A stretch of 64,000 nucleotides of DNA from Shewanella schlegeliana (GCF_016765635.1 NZ_JAESVD010000011.1:1-64000), one strand, 5' to 3'; positions 21,701 to 31,497 are shown, numbered from the stretch's first letter. Made by a program: numbers and translations. Notes: generated by a model not told the origin, from the letters alone.

Positions 21701-23180
21701 GCTCAGTTGGACTGGTGAGTGTTTTGTGGATGCTGGACAGGGGCTTAAGCGGCCTGTCTGGCTAAATGTCTCCTCTATCTTAAATACTAATGGTGACACT
21801 AGCCATTACGTAGCTGTTTTTTCAGATATTACCGAGCGTAAACGCACTGAAGCGGATCTACGTCGTTTAGCCAATTACGATGTATTGACTGGCTTGCCTA
21901 ACCGTTCGTTATTTTCGAGTAAACTTTCTCAATCCGTGTATCAGGCAGAGAAGGAGGGGAGTAGCTTAGCACTGCTTTTCTTAGACTTAGATAGGTTTAA
22001 ACATGTAAACGACTCCTATGGTCACAGTATGGGAGACGCCTTGTTAGTTGAGGCATCCAACCGCTTACAAGCGCTTATCTCTGATGAAAATGTGCTGTGC
22101 CGCTTTGGCGGCGATGAGTTTGTTATTCTACTTAGAGATAACCCTAATATTGATGCGATAAACTACCAGTGTGAACAGTTACTTGCGACTATAGAACGGC
22201 CCTTTATGCTCTATGGTAGAGAGTTTTATATCTCAACCAGTATAGGTGTGAGTTTATGGCCTGAAGATGCTAAGCAGCCTGAGGCGTTAATTAAAAATGC
22301 AGATTTGGCCATGTATCATGCTAAGGAAGAGGGACGGGGCCACTTTAAGTACTACTCGGTAGAGCGTAATGCTGAAGCACTTTATCACTTGAAGCTAGAA
22401 GCGGATCTACGCAAGGCGATAGAGAGAAATCAGCTTGAGCTGCACTTTCAACCGCAAATAGATATTTTACAAAATGATAAACTCGTTGGTGTGGAAGCCC
22501 TTCTACGCTGGCGTCACCCTAAAGAGGGCTTTATTCGCACAGATATTTTTATCAAGGTTGCAGAGGCGTGCGGGCTTATTGTTGAGATAGACCGTTGGGT
22601 GATGCGGGAGGCATGTCTTTATGGTGCACGTTGGGCTAAACAGTTAGCAGAGCCTATTAAGATCTCGGTTAACATCTCAGCGTTACACTTTCGTCTTCCA
22701 GACTTTATTAGCGGTGTACAGCAGATCATGGCTGAAACACATATGCCAAGCTCCGCACTTTCATTAGAGATCACCGAAGGGGTGTTGATGAAGGAGCTCA
22801 AGGTCGCCAAGCAACACCTTAAAGCACTTAAAGAGATAGGTATCGATGTGGCGATTGATGATTTTGGTACGGGATATTCGTCGCTAGCTTATTTACGGCA
22901 TTTTGAAGTTAATACCCTTAAGATTGACCGTTCTTTTTTGATTGATATAGCAACCAATAAGGCCGATCAGGCGATAGCCAGCAGTATTATAGAACTCGCA
23001 AGAAACTTAAAGTTGGATGTCGTTGCTGAAGGCGTTGAAACTCATGAGCAACTCGAACATGTATTCAGTCGAGGTTGTTATGTTATTCAGGGCTATTACT
23101 TTGCTAAGCCTATGCCTGTAGCTGCAATTGAAGATTACATGGGGCTAAAGCAAGAGCAAGAATTAAGCTTAGAAGGTTAG
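18711..23180 (+). CDS. beta-propeller sensor GGDEF/EAL protein
   Basis: This is a 1489-aa protein. A signal peptide (1-26) precedes a periplasmic two-component-regulator-type beta-propeller (about 27-650, with repeated WLAT/WLST-type blades) and a Y_Y_Y domain. One membrane helix follows near 768-790, then two PAS regions (about 803-1045), GGDEF (from about 1053) and EAL (from about 1245). GGDEF is intact (FGGDEF), but the inhibitory RxxD site is replaced (SDEN). EAL residues look complete: EALLRW, ITEG, IDDFGTG, KID, AEGVE and QGY. It is probably a c-di-GMP synthase and/or phosphodiesterase controlled by a periplasmic signal. The ligand is unknown. Confidence 0.9.
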   Translation: MRTIIKKFWLSFILLILTCAAPALASGVVQRVLTASDGLTNGNVWDIAFDEHGFTWLATAEGLYRVSSNKVRRIDKVGLNSKLSDSQLYLSLPLSKQHILVSGANRIYLYDIYANKFTEFGNPELFPEYRGSGIVSHIEEASGDRIFLTFDGELLRFNYQNMSLERINFLPSNPDHPWRIMLPLSEQRLLIGKEKHLEVRDIHGVRLEVLPWHDAWGEIKNVFRHSSGRAWITSSKGLFEIDQTSLAIHKVEQLEHYITSIAEDKQGFLWLSTRTGLLRWFPDAKKGMLYGNELKLKSNIDYTYDIAVDETGLIWVGGSGDGVAILANDPDFLIDKYSKASPYQIKDEVIWTIYADDKHLWFGTDAGLMLVDKRTQKSYVINPYGINLNDSIYKIDSLDEDYLLVSSTNGLSVVNKHTFHSQSFASWSGGQSSLEYKIVYSTYFDPLIKGRIWFATSSGLYYWEEGFLEPKLVRLGSALNSHIAVEIVAITRDSSQRLWLGGKHIFGYLDSQETFHPVLEPLSFRPGEPDVRFIKEVNPGELWLGLDMQGLLSYDVQTGSLRSVTDDWKVNCNGIFFIERIGHYRVVGCPRSMIRQNLIDGEIITVLPHDGWISDELNEGAYFAADEGLYLGTPDGAMLLNVGALENRTAHDTVILESVEIYFEDRSELNLMPQSDYHILPGAQLISFQLSRNNFLDEKPMQLQYRLRRSGLDEQTSYIYLDGNSQLNISGLESGAYALDILSMDNEIWSDKPFSYHFYVEKFWWQTSWFKAMLLLCLLLTALGFIFIRQRQVKAFKVINLALLDSENRLKQALKGSNSELWEWQREGGLFRLENIAGLLSAHEPQIYLSLQEFPIHQEDAGEVMAAWEDMLQERTDRFEIEYRYWRTDGSMGWVRVMGRPVERNLSTGVIERVSGIYSDITEQRKLKDDVYLLAQAFENTSEAVLIFDSCEKVQVTNKSAQDMIGLTPEHLIGLAFLELLQVEGVSSSITNLLQQGLSWTGECFVDAGQGLKRPVWLNVSSILNTNGDTSHYVAVFSDITERKRTEADLRRLANYDVLTGLPNRSLFSSKLSQSVYQAEKEGSSLALLFLDLDRFKHVNDSYGHSMGDALLVEASNRLQALISDENVLCRFGGDEFVILLRDNPNIDAINYQCEQLLATIERPFMLYGREFYISTSIGVSLWPEDAKQPEALIKNADLAMYHAKEEGRGHFKYYSVERNAEALYHLKLEADLRKAIERNQLELHFQPQIDILQNDKLVGVEALLRWRHPKEGFIRTDIFIKVAEACGLIVEIDRWVMREACLYGARWAKQLAEPIKISVNISALHFRLPDFISGVQQIMAETHMPSSALSLEITEGVLMKELKVAKQHLKALKEIGIDVAIDDFGTGYSSLAYLRHFEVNTLKIDRSFLIDIATNKADQAIASSIIELARNLKLDVVAEGVETHEQLEHVFSRGCYVIQGYYFAKPMPVAAIEDYMGLKQEQELSLEG

Positions 23181-23258
23181 TTGAAGTGCACAACTTCTTG
23201 CGCATTGCCATTAAATAAAATACGTTAAGACATCAGTAGAAGAGTCGAATAAGTCATT

Positions 23259-25475
23259 ATGATTAAAAGAATTATTGTTCTTTGCCTAGCGCTAGCTAGT
23301 TCGCAATTTTCGTTTGCAGAAGAGCGCCCTAAAATTGGCTTAGTCCTAAGCGGTGGCGGCGCTAAAGGCGCGGCGCATATTGGTGTACTTAAGGTACTCG
23401 AAGAGAAAAAAATCCCCATTGATTATATTGTCGGAACCAGTATCGGCGCTTATGTCGGGGGCATGTATGCCTTAGGCTATAGTGCGGCAGAAATTGAAGC
23501 CATCATGATGAATACCGACTGGAGTAAAGGCTATTCAGATACCATTCCCCGTGAGTCATTAAGTTATCGAGATAAACAGACTCGCGACCAGTTCAATATC
23601 CCTATAAACGTGGGTTACAGTGATGATGAAGTGAAAACTCCTGCAGGCTTGCTGCGGGGGCAAACTATGTCACTGTTGCTACGTAGCTCTACAAATTTAG
23701 TTCATCAATTCGGTGATTTCGATGATCTTGCTATTCCATACCGTGCCGTTGCGACCAATCTCGTTACCAGTGAACCTGTAGTACTCAGCTCAGGCAGTGT
23801 TGTCGCTGCTATGCAGGCATCAGCTTCGGTTCCGGGAGCCTTGCAGCCAGCAGTGATTGACGGCAAGTTGTTGGTCGATGGGGGCATCGCTAATAATATG
23901 CCTGTCGATGTGGTGAAAGCGATGGGGGCGGATATTGTTATTGCTGTCGATATTGGCTCTCCTTTGGTAGGTAAGGATGAGCTCAATAGTACGGTTGCAG
24001 TACTTAATCAGCTCTCAACCATACTAACCAACGCTAGCTCAGAGAGACAAAAAGCCTTGCTGAGCGATCATGATATTTTGATCCGCCCAAACATCGGTGA
24101 GTTAAGCACTACAGACTTTACTATCATGCAGATTGCACTACCGCTAGGTGAGATCGCTGCCCGAGAGCAAACTGATAAGCTTGAGCAGTACAGCGATGAT
24201 GGTAACGACTATAAGCAATATTTGGCCCATAAAAAAGATAAGAGCAGGCAATGGTTGGCCGACATCGACAGGCCGCTGCTTAAGATTATTTATGATAATG
24301 ACTCAAAAGTGAGTAACAAGTTACTGGCAGAAAATCTAGATTTAGATGTTGGTGAGGCTGTTACAGTTGAAGAGCTAGAGGCTGGCTTAAAGAAAATTTA
24401 TGCCTTAGATAAGTTTGAGCGAGTCGACGCTGAATTTACCGATACTGAAGAGGGGCGAGTACTTACCGTAACCACTAAAGCAAAATCCTGGGGGCCGAAC
24501 TATTTTCAGCTCGGGTTTAGCTGGGAAGATGATTTTAGCTTAGATTCTGCTGTTTCACTCGATGTCGCTTACACCATGACGGAGTTAACTGAGACTGGTG
24601 GGGAGTGGCGTAATGAGCTATCACTTGGTTACGACAAGCTATTAGCGTCGGAGTTTTATCAGCCGTTAGCAAGAGATCAGCATTACTTTAGCCGCGCACG
24701 GGTTGAGTATGAGCTTAAAGACTGGAGTTTTTTTGAAAATAATAGTCGGGTGTTTGAGTTAAGACAAACGGCTTATCGCACTGAGCTGGGAATTGGTGCC
24801 AATTACACCCAAAACGGCATGGTTGAAATCGGCATACTAGGGGAGATGGGCGATCTTGAAAATGATGTTTGGGGTTTGGGTAAGGTGGATTACACCGGAT
24901 ATGGTGGCTACTTTAAATTTGCCTATGACGACTTAAATAGTATCAACTTTCCGACTTCGGGTAATCGTTTTACCTTCAATGTTTATCTCAGAAAAGAGGG
25001 TTATGAACTCGATGGTGTAGGCGACTCCAATGACTTTTCGATGCAGTATGAGGCCGATTGGCGTGGCGCCGTTGGGGTCGGGAATCATGCCTTTGTGGGG
25101 ATAGCGTCATTGGCGACAGTCGATAAGGACGGCGCTTTTACCGTTAACGTTTCTGAGTTAGGTGGTTTCTTAAACCTATCGGGTTACCACAAGAACGCCC
25201 TGTACGGTTCCCATAAGATTTTTGGTGCCTTTGTGTATCAGTATGACTTAGGTCGAGATGTACTGGGCATGACTGAGTATCCGTTGTACTTAGGTACCAG
25301 TATAGAGGCGGGTAATGTGTGGAACCAAAAAGATAGCGTGTCGTTAGACGATCTTATTTATGCCGGAAGCTTGTACTTAGGAATTGATACCAGTGTTGGC
25401 CCTGCCGCATTTGGTTTTGGCGCATCCGATGATGGAGAAAAAACCATATTCCTGTTTCTCGGAAAGAACTGGTAA
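23259..25475 (+). CDS. patatin-like phospholipase, PlpD-type autotransporter
   Basis: This is a 738-aa protein. A signal peptide (1-20) precedes a patatin domain with oxyanion loop GGGAKG (32-37), nucleophile S61 in GTSIG and catalytic Asp near 207 in DGG. A POTRA-like region (about 335-405) and a beta-barrel (about 410-738) follow, ending in FLFLGKNW with the terminal aromatic residue of outer-membrane proteins. Layout and length match Pseudomonas PlpD, the type Vd (self-secreting) lipase class. Whether the passenger is released is not visible. It stands alone with its own terminator. Confidence 0.88.
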   Translation: MIKRIIVLCLALASSQFSFAEERPKIGLVLSGGGAKGAAHIGVLKVLEEKKIPIDYIVGTSIGAYVGGMYALGYSAAEIEAIMMNTDWSKGYSDTIPRESLSYRDKQTRDQFNIPINVGYSDDEVKTPAGLLRGQTMSLLLRSSTNLVHQFGDFDDLAIPYRAVATNLVTSEPVVLSSGSVVAAMQASASVPGALQPAVIDGKLLVDGGIANNMPVDVVKAMGADIVIAVDIGSPLVGKDELNSTVAVLNQLSTILTNASSERQKALLSDHDILIRPNIGELSTTDFTIMQIALPLGEIAAREQTDKLEQYSDDGNDYKQYLAHKKDKSRQWLADIDRPLLKIIYDNDSKVSNKLLAENLDLDVGEAVTVEELEAGLKKIYALDKFERVDAEFTDTEEGRVLTVTTKAKSWGPNYFQLGFSWEDDFSLDSAVSLDVAYTMTELTETGGEWRNELSLGYDKLLASEFYQPLARDQHYFSRARVEYELKDWSFFENNSRVFELRQTAYRTELGIGANYTQNGMVEIGILGEMGDLENDVWGLGKVDYTGYGGYFKFAYDDLNSINFPTSGNRFTFNVYLRKEGYELDGVGDSNDFSMQYEADWRGAVGVGNHAFVGIASLATVDKDGAFTVNVSELGGFLNLSGYHKNALYGSHKIFGAFVYQYDLGRDVLGMTEYPLYLGTSIEAGNVWNQKDSVSLDDLIYAGSLYLGIDTSVGPAAFGFGASDDGEKTIFLFLGKNW

Positions 25476-25493
25476 GCTCAAGTCACAGAGGTT

Positions 25494-25524
25494 AAAAGCC
25501 CATCGAAAGATGGGCTTTTTCTTT
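25494..25524. terminator. terminator after the patatin gene
   Basis: AAAAGCCCATC pairs with GATGGGCTTTT across a GAAA tetraloop and is followed by TCTTTT. It lies between convergent genes and may serve both strands. Confidence 0.85.
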
Positions 25525-25576
25525 TCAGCTTAAAACCACCCTCTTCAGAAGGTGGACACTTTATTTCAGCCCTCGG

Positions 25577-26242
25577 CTAGCAATGCGTATCCAAAAACTC
25601 AGCTAGATCAGCCAAGCTGTTTAGGCGGTGATGCGCTATGGCCCACTTGCTGAGTGCGGCATGTTTTGCTTCAGGGATCGCGATAGTTTGCATATTGGCG
25701 GCGCGCGCAGAGACTAATCCATTAAATGAATCCTCAATCGCCAAACAATAGATGGGATCAATATTAAGTGCCTGTGCGCAGGTTAAATACACTTCTGGAT
25801 GGGGTTTGCCGTATGCTAAATATTCGGCTGATTTGATCGCATCAAAATATGCTTCAATCCCTAGCCTGTTTAAAACAGCATTGATGATATCGCTAGAAGA
25901 GGAGGTCGCGAGGCCGACTTTTAGACCACGCTCTTGGCAGGCTTGGAGCGCTTCAATAACGCCTTTCATCGGCTTGCCATTGGCTGTAATCTGGCTGACA
26001 ACTTGATCTACAATGGCCGTAGCCGTTTGTTGGTTATCATAGTTATTCCAAGGAGAACGGTGATACCAGAAGGCCACAACCTGATCAATTCTCAGGCCTG
26101 TGGTAAGCGCCATATCCTCAATGGAAACGTTTAAACCTAGATCGGTTAGTACCTTATGCTCGGCAATTTGCCACATTGGTTCAGAGTCGATCAAAACTCC
26201 ATCCATATCGAAAATAACGGCTTTTAGCGCTGATGTACTCAT
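25577..26242 (-). CDS. hxpB: hexitol/2-deoxyglucose-6-phosphatase HxpB-like (HAD)
   Basis: This 221-aa HAD phosphatase has motif I FDMDGVLIDSEP, motif II LATSSS and motif III/IV in GKPHPEVY and AIEDSFNG. The segment GLRIDQVVAFWYHRSPW matches E. coli HxpB (YniC), which hydrolyses sugar phosphates such as 2-deoxyglucose 6-phosphate. Substrate range here is inferred from that resemblance. It is a single minus-strand gene facing away from acnB. Confidence 0.85.
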   Translation of the reverse strand: MSTSALKAVIFDMDGVLIDSEPMWQIAEHKVLTDLGLNVSIEDMALTTGLRIDQVVAFWYHRSPWNNYDNQQTATAIVDQVVSQITANGKPMKGVIEALQACQERGLKVGLATSSSSDIINAVLNRLGIEAYFDAIKSAEYLAYGKPHPEVYLTCAQALNIDPIYCLAIEDSFNGLVSARAANMQTIAIPEAKHAALSKWAIAHHRLNSLADLAEFLDTHC

Positions 26243-26519
26243 AAGTGTCCAATTATGTTCATTATAACTTTGGTGAATATTAGCTATAAAAGTGGGCTGT
26301 TTTTTAAATAATACCTAGATAATAACACTATCCTTAGGCCTATTTTAATGACTATTTTGAGCAGTTAACCTAGGTGTTAATACATTTAAATCTATGATTT
26401 ATATAATTTAGATCAAACTTTCCCACTATGGTCTAGTTTTCTTTTTGAGCGAATAGTTTTAGTGTATAGCTCGAGATGTCGATTGGGTGTTGTTTTAGTT
26501 TTGCTGAAGTGTGATCGGA

Positions 26520-26548
26520 TTCATACTTTTGTAAAGCTGTAGTATAAT
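26520..26548 (+). promoter_or_regulatory. acnB promoter (predicted)
   Basis: TTCATA (26520-26525) and TATAAT (26543-26548) are separated by 17 bp. The likely transcript start near 26555 gives an acnB leader of about 110 nt. The rest of the 26243-26666 gap is AT-rich, and I recognise no further element in it. Confidence 0.6.
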
Positions 26549-26666
26549 AGCGCTCGAATGAAGGGTCGAGCCTGCCGAGCTGTCAGTTTCAATTTGAAGA
26601 CGAGCAGTTTCGCTGTTATATCAATCTTAGATTGGTATTGAACGCCAAACAAAGAGGAATGTTGCC

Positions 26667-29264
26667 GTGCTAGAAGCATATCGTAAACACGTCGCAGAAC
26701 GTGCTTCAGAGGGCGTAGTCCCTAAGCCATTAGATGTCCAACAAGTGGCACAACTAGTCGAATTGGTAAAAAATCCACCTGCAGGTGAAGAGGAATTTAT
26801 TCTCGATCTGCTTGAAAACCGCATCCCCCCCGGTGTTGATGAAGCCGCCTACGTTAAAGCAGGCTTCTTAGATGCTGTTGCAAAAGGCGAGGCATCATCT
26901 CCAATCCTATCATCTGGGCGCGCCGTTGAGCTGCTAGGTACCATGCAAGGTGGCTACAACATTGAGCCGTTAATCGCCCAGTTAGATAATGATGCACAAG
27001 CTCCGCTTGCTGTAAAAGCACTATCTCACACCCTACTTATGTTCGATGCGTATCATGACGTTGTCGAAAAAATGCAGGCGGGTAACGACTTTGCTAAACA
27101 AGTTGTTCACTCTTGGGCAGAAGCCGAGTGGTTCCTTTCTCGCCCTAAGCTTGCAGAAAAGATCTCATTAACTGTATTTAAAGTCTCGGGTGAAACTAAT
27201 ACCGATGACTTATCTCCTGCACCAGATGCATGGTCCCGTCCTGATATCCCGCTGCACGCACTTGCTATGCTCAAGAATGCCCGTGACGGCATCGTTCCTG
27301 ATGAAGCTGGCGTTGTAGGTCCAATCAAAGAGATCGAATCTCTGAAGACTAAAGGTTTTCCACTGGTTTATGTGGGTGACGTTGTCGGTACCGGTTCTTC
27401 ACGTAAGTCAGCGACTAATTCAGTGCTGTGGTTCATGGGCGATGATATCCCGAATGTACCAAACAAGCGTGCTGGTGGTTTCTGTCTTGGTGGCAAGATT
27501 GCACCAATCTTCTTCAATACTATGGAAGATGCGGGCGCACTGCCAATCGAGCTAGATGTCAGCAAGATGGAGATGGGCGATGTTATCGACATCTATCCAT
27601 ATGAAGGCATTGTTAAGCGTCATGGTACTGATGAAGTGATTTCACAGTTCTCGCTTAAGACTGATGTGTTGATGGATGAGGTGCGTGCTGGTGGCCGTAT
27701 TCCATTGATTATTGGTCGTGGCCTAACTGACCGCGCGCGTGAAACGCTAAACCTTGAAGCATCAACTGTGTTTGTTCGTCCACAAGATGTGGCTGACACA
27801 GGTAAGGGTTATACCCTTGCACAGAAGATGGTCGGCAAGGCATGTGGTGTAACAGGTATTCGCCCTGGTCAGTACTGTGAGCCAAAGATGACCTCTGTGG
27901 GTTCACAAGACACTACCGGCCCTATGACGCGTGATGAGCTTAAAGATTTAGCTTGTCTTGGTTTTAGTGCCGATTTGACCATGCAGTCTTTCTGTCACAC
28001 TGCGGCATATCCAAAGCCTGTCGATGTGAACACGCACCACACATTGCCTGATTTCATCATGAACCGTGGTGGTGTTGCGCTGCGTCCAGGTGATGGTGTT
28101 ATTCACTCTTGGTTAAACCGTATGTTACTGCCTGATACTGTAGGTACCGGTGGTGACTCGCATACGCGTTTCCCAATTGGCCTCTCTTTCCCTGCAGGTT
28201 CTGGTTTAGTAGCCTTTGCTGCTGCAACGGGTGTGATGCCTCTGGATATGCCTGAATCAATCTTGGTTCGCTTTAAAGGGGAGATGCAGCCAGGGATCAC
28301 CCTGCGTGACTTGGTACATGCGATTCCACATAAAGCCATTGAGATGGGTCTGCTGACGGTTGAGAAGAAAGGTAAGATCAACGCCTTCTCTGGCCGTGTT
28401 CTAGAGATTGAAGGTCTTGAGCAGCTTAAAGTTGAGCAGGCATTTGAGCTTTCAGACGCATCGGCTGAGCGTAGCGCCGCTGGCTGTACGATTAAGCTAG
28501 ATAAAGAGCCGATTATCGAATACCTAAACTCAAATATTGTCATGCTTAAATGGATGATTAGTGAGGGTTACGGTGATCGTCGTACTATCGAGCGTCGTAT
28601 TACAGCGATGCAAGAGTGGTTAGCAAACCCTGAGCTAATGGAAGCTGACAGCGATGCTGAATACGCTGAAGTTATCGAGATCGATTTGAACGAAATCAAA
28701 GAACCTATTCTTTGTGCGCCAAACGATCCAGATGATGCGATTCTACTGTCTTCAGTGGTTAACACTAAGATTGACGAAGTGTTCGTTGGCTCTTGTATGA
28801 CTAACATTGGTCACTTCCGTGCTACGGGTAAGATGCTAGACAAGTTTGCATCGACTCTACCTACACGCTTGTGGATTGCGCCACCGACTAAGATGGACCG
28901 CGATCAGCTTACAGAGGAAGGCTATTATGCAATCTTTGGCCGTGTGGGTGCACGTATCGAGATCCCAGGTTGTTCACTGTGTATGGGTAATCAGGCACGT
29001 GTAGCTGAAGGTGCCACAGTAGTTTCGACCTCTACTCGTAACTTCCCGAACCGTCTAGGTACTGGTGCAAACGTTTACTTAGCATCTGCAGAGCTTGCGG
29101 CCGTTGCTGCGCTACTGGGTCGTCTACCATCACCCGATGAGTATCAGACATACGCGAAAGAGTTAGATGCGACAGCAGCTGACACTTACCGTTATCTGAA
29201 CTTCGATCAGATTGCATCATACACGGCAAAAGCCGATGAAGTGATTTTCCAATCAGCGGTTTAA
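26667..29264 (+). CDS. acnB: aconitate hydratase B AcnB
   Basis: This is an 865-aa protein, the standard length of AcnB. It has the N-terminal HEAT-like domain ([13 protein letters not shown]), the swivel domain placed before the catalytic domains, and the iron-sulfur cysteines in [10 protein letters not shown] and GCSLCMGNQ. It interconverts citrate and isocitrate in the TCA and methylcitrate pathways and can act as an iron-responsive RNA-binding protein in E. coli. The start is a GTG preceded by AGAGGA, and no ATG is better placed. Confidence 0.97.
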   Translation: MLEAYRKHVAERASEGVVPKPLDVQQVAQLVELVKNPPAGEEEFILDLLENRIPPGVDEAAYVKAGFLDAVAKGEASSPILSSGRAVELLGTMQGGYNIEPLIAQLDNDAQAPLAVKALSHTLLMFDAYHDVVEKMQAGNDFAKQVVHSWAEAEWFLSRPKLAEKISLTVFKVSGETNTDDLSPAPDAWSRPDIPLHALAMLKNARDGIVPDEAGVVGPIKEIESLKTKGFPLVYVGDVVGTGSSRKSATNSVLWFMGDDIPNVPNKRAGGFCLGGKIAPIFFNTMEDAGALPIELDVSKMEMGDVIDIYPYEGIVKRHGTDEVISQFSLKTDVLMDEVRAGGRIPLIIGRGLTDRARETLNLEASTVFVRPQDVADTGKGYTLAQKMVGKACGVTGIRPGQYCEPKMTSVGSQDTTGPMTRDELKDLACLGFSADLTMQSFCHTAAYPKPVDVNTHHTLPDFIMNRGGVALRPGDGVIHSWLNRMLLPDTVGTGGDSHTRFPIGLSFPAGSGLVAFAAATGVMPLDMPESILVRFKGEMQPGITLRDLVHAIPHKAIEMGLLTVEKKGKINAFSGRVLEIEGLEQLKVEQAFELSDASAERSAAGCTIKLDKEPIIEYLNSNIVMLKWMISEGYGDRRTIERRITAMQEWLANPELMEADSDAEYAEVIEIDLNEIKEPILCAPNDPDDAILLSSVVNTKIDEVFVGSCMTNIGHFRATGKMLDKFASTLPTRLWIAPPTKMDRDQLTEEGYYAIFGRVGARIEIPGCSLCMGNQARVAEGATVVSTSTRNFPNRLGTGANVYLASAELAAVAALLGRLPSPDEYQTYAKELDATAADTYRYLNFDQIASYTAKADEVIFQSAV

Positions 29265-29284
29265 CCCATTAAAACTGGAATACT

Positions 29285-29317
29285 AAAAAGGCCAGCTAAT
29301 TAGCTGGCCTTTTTGTT
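29285..29317. terminator. acnB terminator
   Basis: AAAAAGGCCAGCTAA pairs with TTAGCTGGCCTTTTT almost without a loop, a strong bidirectional terminator between convergent acnB and rsd. Confidence 0.92.
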
Positions 29318-29362
29318 GGTTCATTTAATTTTTGCTAGGACCTTTTATAGCCTCTAGAAGCT

Positions 29363-29830
29363 TTAAGAGTGCTTGGTATGCAGTACTTCTAGCAGTTTAT
29401 CCTCAAGCTCAAAGCGCGTTTCCATCGCGTGTCCAAGAGAAGATAGATCTTTATCTAAATGAAATAGTACTTTCTCGTCTTCAGCTTCGGTGTATTTATC
29501 ATTGAAGTCTAAGGCGGTATCTGTGGTAGCACTGATCTGAGGCACGAGTTGTTGGGCTAGCGCTTGGCTTGCTGAGCCATGCTTTTCACAGGCGGTGACG
29601 ACTTGGTTGTAGATCTCAAAGTGACCTTCAGACACGTAATCCATTAATTGATCACAAAACTGTTTTACTGAGTCAAAGGCGGGCAGTGACTTATCGGTTT
29701 CCTCGTACGGCGGGATCCCAGCTATCTGGCAATAGTTAATTAGTAGGTTGCGCCGATTATTTAACCATTGATCTATAAGAGTATTTGAGCCGCCCCATTT
29801 TTGTTCGGCTTTCTCTAGCTTTCTTAGCAT
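29363..29830 (-). CDS. rsd: anti-sigma-70 factor Rsd (AlgQ family)
   Basis: This 155-aa all-helical protein shows the Rsd/AlgQ pattern: N-terminal EKWGGSN-like motif (KWGGSNTLIDQWL), then LINYCQIAG and FCDQLMDYVSEGHFEIY. Rsd binds region 4 of RpoD and frees core polymerase for other sigma factors in stationary phase. The gene is next to hemE, as in E. coli, where nudC lies between the two. A hairpin terminator and a likely small RNA lie just upstream on the same strand. Confidence 0.93.
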   Translation of the reverse strand: MLRKLEKAEQKWGGSNTLIDQWLNNRRNLLINYCQIAGIPPYEETDKSLPAFDSVKQFCDQLMDYVSEGHFEIYNQVVTACEKHGSASQALAQQLVPQISATTDTALDFNDKYTEAEDEKVLFHLDKDLSSLGHAMETRFELEDKLLEVLHTKHS

Positions 29831-29963
29831 GATCTTCCCCGTTAAAAATCCATCTCTGTATCTCTAATGTAGGGGAAGAATATGCTTTTGATCAACCATT
29901 ATCGACGGATTTATGAGGATTTACTGAATGGACATACCAGCGACAGATTTGTGAATGGAGTGC

Positions 29964-30061
29964 TAAAAAATAAAATGCCCAGCGATAGAAATCTATCGCT
30001 GGGCGAGTAAAGTTTTTTGCGGGCTCGATGCGACGAGCTTCTTGATTGTTCTTGCTAGCGC
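29964..30061 (-). ncRNA. candidate small RNA upstream of rsd
   Basis: On the minus strand, TTGCAC (30096-30091) and TATAAA (30073-30068), spaced 17 bp, form a sigma-70-like promoter. About 97 nt downstream lies a perfect 12-bp hairpin (29977-30004, GCCCAGCGATAG with its complement, tetraloop) followed by ATTTTATTTTTT. Between them is a small hairpin GCTCG-TCGCAT-CGAGC and an A-rich stretch, with no reading frame. A terminator on this strand upstream of rsd has no protein gene to serve, which argues for a non-coding transcript. I recognise no known family. A leader or attenuator of rsd is the alternative. Confidence 0.5.
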
Positions 30062-30067
30062 AGACTT

Positions 30068-30096
30068 TTTATACCAAAGCTAGCACCTTGGTGCAA
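30068..30096 (-). promoter_or_regulatory. promoter of the candidate small RNA
   Basis: TTGCAC and TATAAA are 17 bp apart on the minus strand. The palindrome GCACCAAGGTGC overlaps the -35 and the spacer and could be an operator; no regulator is implied by its sequence alone. The interval 30097-30361 otherwise holds only the hemE upstream region. Confidence 0.45.
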
Positions 30097-30361
30097 CTTT
30101 TTTCTGTCACATTGCGAGTCATACAGCTTAGGTTAAGCTAGGTTGTGAACCTAATTCACGTTTTAGCTTAAAGCTGTGAACTGTAGTCAGGAGAAAGAAA
30201 ATACAGCCTTGAATCTGTTCAATAATGTTAACTATCTCCGAGTTGGTGGAATTTGTCGCGTTACCTGTCACATTATTTTACGGATTCAGGTTACTTTATT
30301 AACGTAAATGCTAAACTATCGCCCCAAGCGGATATCACTATAAGTTTAGGAATCAAGCCAA

Positions 30362-31426
30362 ATGGCAGAATTAAAGAATGATCGTTATTTACGTGCGTTA
30401 TTAAAACAGCCTGTCGACAGAACTCCTGTCTGGATGATGCGTCAAGCAGGTCGTTATCTTCCAGAATATAAAGCAACCCGCGCAGAAGCAGGCGACTTCA
30501 TGTCTCTTTGCAAGAACCAAGACTTAGCTTGCGAAGTGACTCTTCAGCCCCTACGTCGCTATGATTTAGATGCAGCTATCCTGTTCTCAGATATTCTAAC
30601 GGTTCCAGATGCAATGGGCTTAGGCCTATATTTCGAAACAGGCGAAGGCCCACGTTTCGAACGTCCTACTGATACTATCGATTCAATTAAGAAGCTTTGC
30701 ATCCCAGATCCTGAAGATGAGTTAGGTTACGTAATGCGTGCGGTAAGCACTATTCGTCGTGAGCTTAAAGGTGAAGTGCCACTAATCGGTTTCTCTGGTT
30801 CACCTTGGACCCTAGCGACTTACATGGTTGAGGGTGGTTCTAGCAAGGCGTTTGAAAAGATCAAGAAGATGGCTTACGAAGAGCCAGCTACTCTGCATAT
30901 GCTTCTAGACAAGCTAGCTGACTCTGTGACGCTATACCTGAATGCTCAGGTTGCTAACGGTGCACAGTCACTAATGATTTTCGATTCATGGGGTGGTGCG
31001 CTTTCTCATCACGCATACCGTGAATTCTCTCTACGTTACATGCAGAAAATCGTTGATGGTCTAACTCGCCATGCTGACGGTCGTCAGGTTCCAGTTACAC
31101 TGTTCACCAAAGGTGGCGGACTATGGCTTGAGTCTATGGCTGAAACTGGCTGTGATGCACTAGGTTTAGACTGGACCGTTGATATCGGTGATGCACGTCG
31201 CCGTGTTGGTCATAAAGTTGCGCTACAAGGCAACATGGATCCATCTGTACTTTATGCTTCTCCAGAGCGTATTCATCAAGAAGTGGATCAAATCCTTGCT
31301 TCTTACGGTGAAGGCACTGGTCATGTATTTAACTTGGGTCACGGTATTCACCAGCACGTTAATCCTGAGCATGCTGGCTCGTTTATCAACTCAGTACATG
31401 AGCTATCGGCTAAGTACCACAAGTAA
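30362..31426 (+). CDS. hemE: uroporphyrinogen decarboxylase HemE
   Basis: This is a 354-aa enzyme. The substrate-binding [15 protein letters not shown] is at residues 21-35, [13 protein letters not shown] follows near 146, and the essential aspartate is in LFSDIL. It decarboxylates uroporphyrinogen III to coproporphyrinogen III in heme synthesis, which is a heavy demand in a cytochrome-rich Shewanella. The start is an ATG after AGGAATCAAGCCAA. It is a monocistronic gene with its own terminator. Confidence 0.97.
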   Translation: MAELKNDRYLRALLKQPVDRTPVWMMRQAGRYLPEYKATRAEAGDFMSLCKNQDLACEVTLQPLRRYDLDAAILFSDILTVPDAMGLGLYFETGEGPRFERPTDTIDSIKKLCIPDPEDELGYVMRAVSTIRRELKGEVPLIGFSGSPWTLATYMVEGGSSKAFEKIKKMAYEEPATLHMLLDKLADSVTLYLNAQVANGAQSLMIFDSWGGALSHHAYREFSLRYMQKIVDGLTRHADGRQVPVTLFTKGGGLWLESMAETGCDALGLDWTVDIGDARRRVGHKVALQGNMDPSVLYASPERIHQEVDQILASYGEGTGHVFNLGHGIHQHVNPEHAGSFINSVHELSAKYHK

Positions 31427-31466
31427 TCAATTAGCATAAATGCTGATTTACTATTGATTGGTATAA

Positions 31467-31497
31467 ATAAAGGCTCAGTTTACTGAGCCTTTATTGT
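31467..31497 (+). terminator. hemE terminator
   Basis: AATAAAGGCTCAG pairs with CTGAGCCTTTATT across TTTA, a 13-bp stem. I see nothing further in 31498-31773 except the upstream region of the next gene. Confidence 0.9.

Noticed and set aside
31449-31466. TTGATTGGTATAAAT as a further MITE end
   Set aside because: It differs from the terminal repeat in several positions and has no partner.
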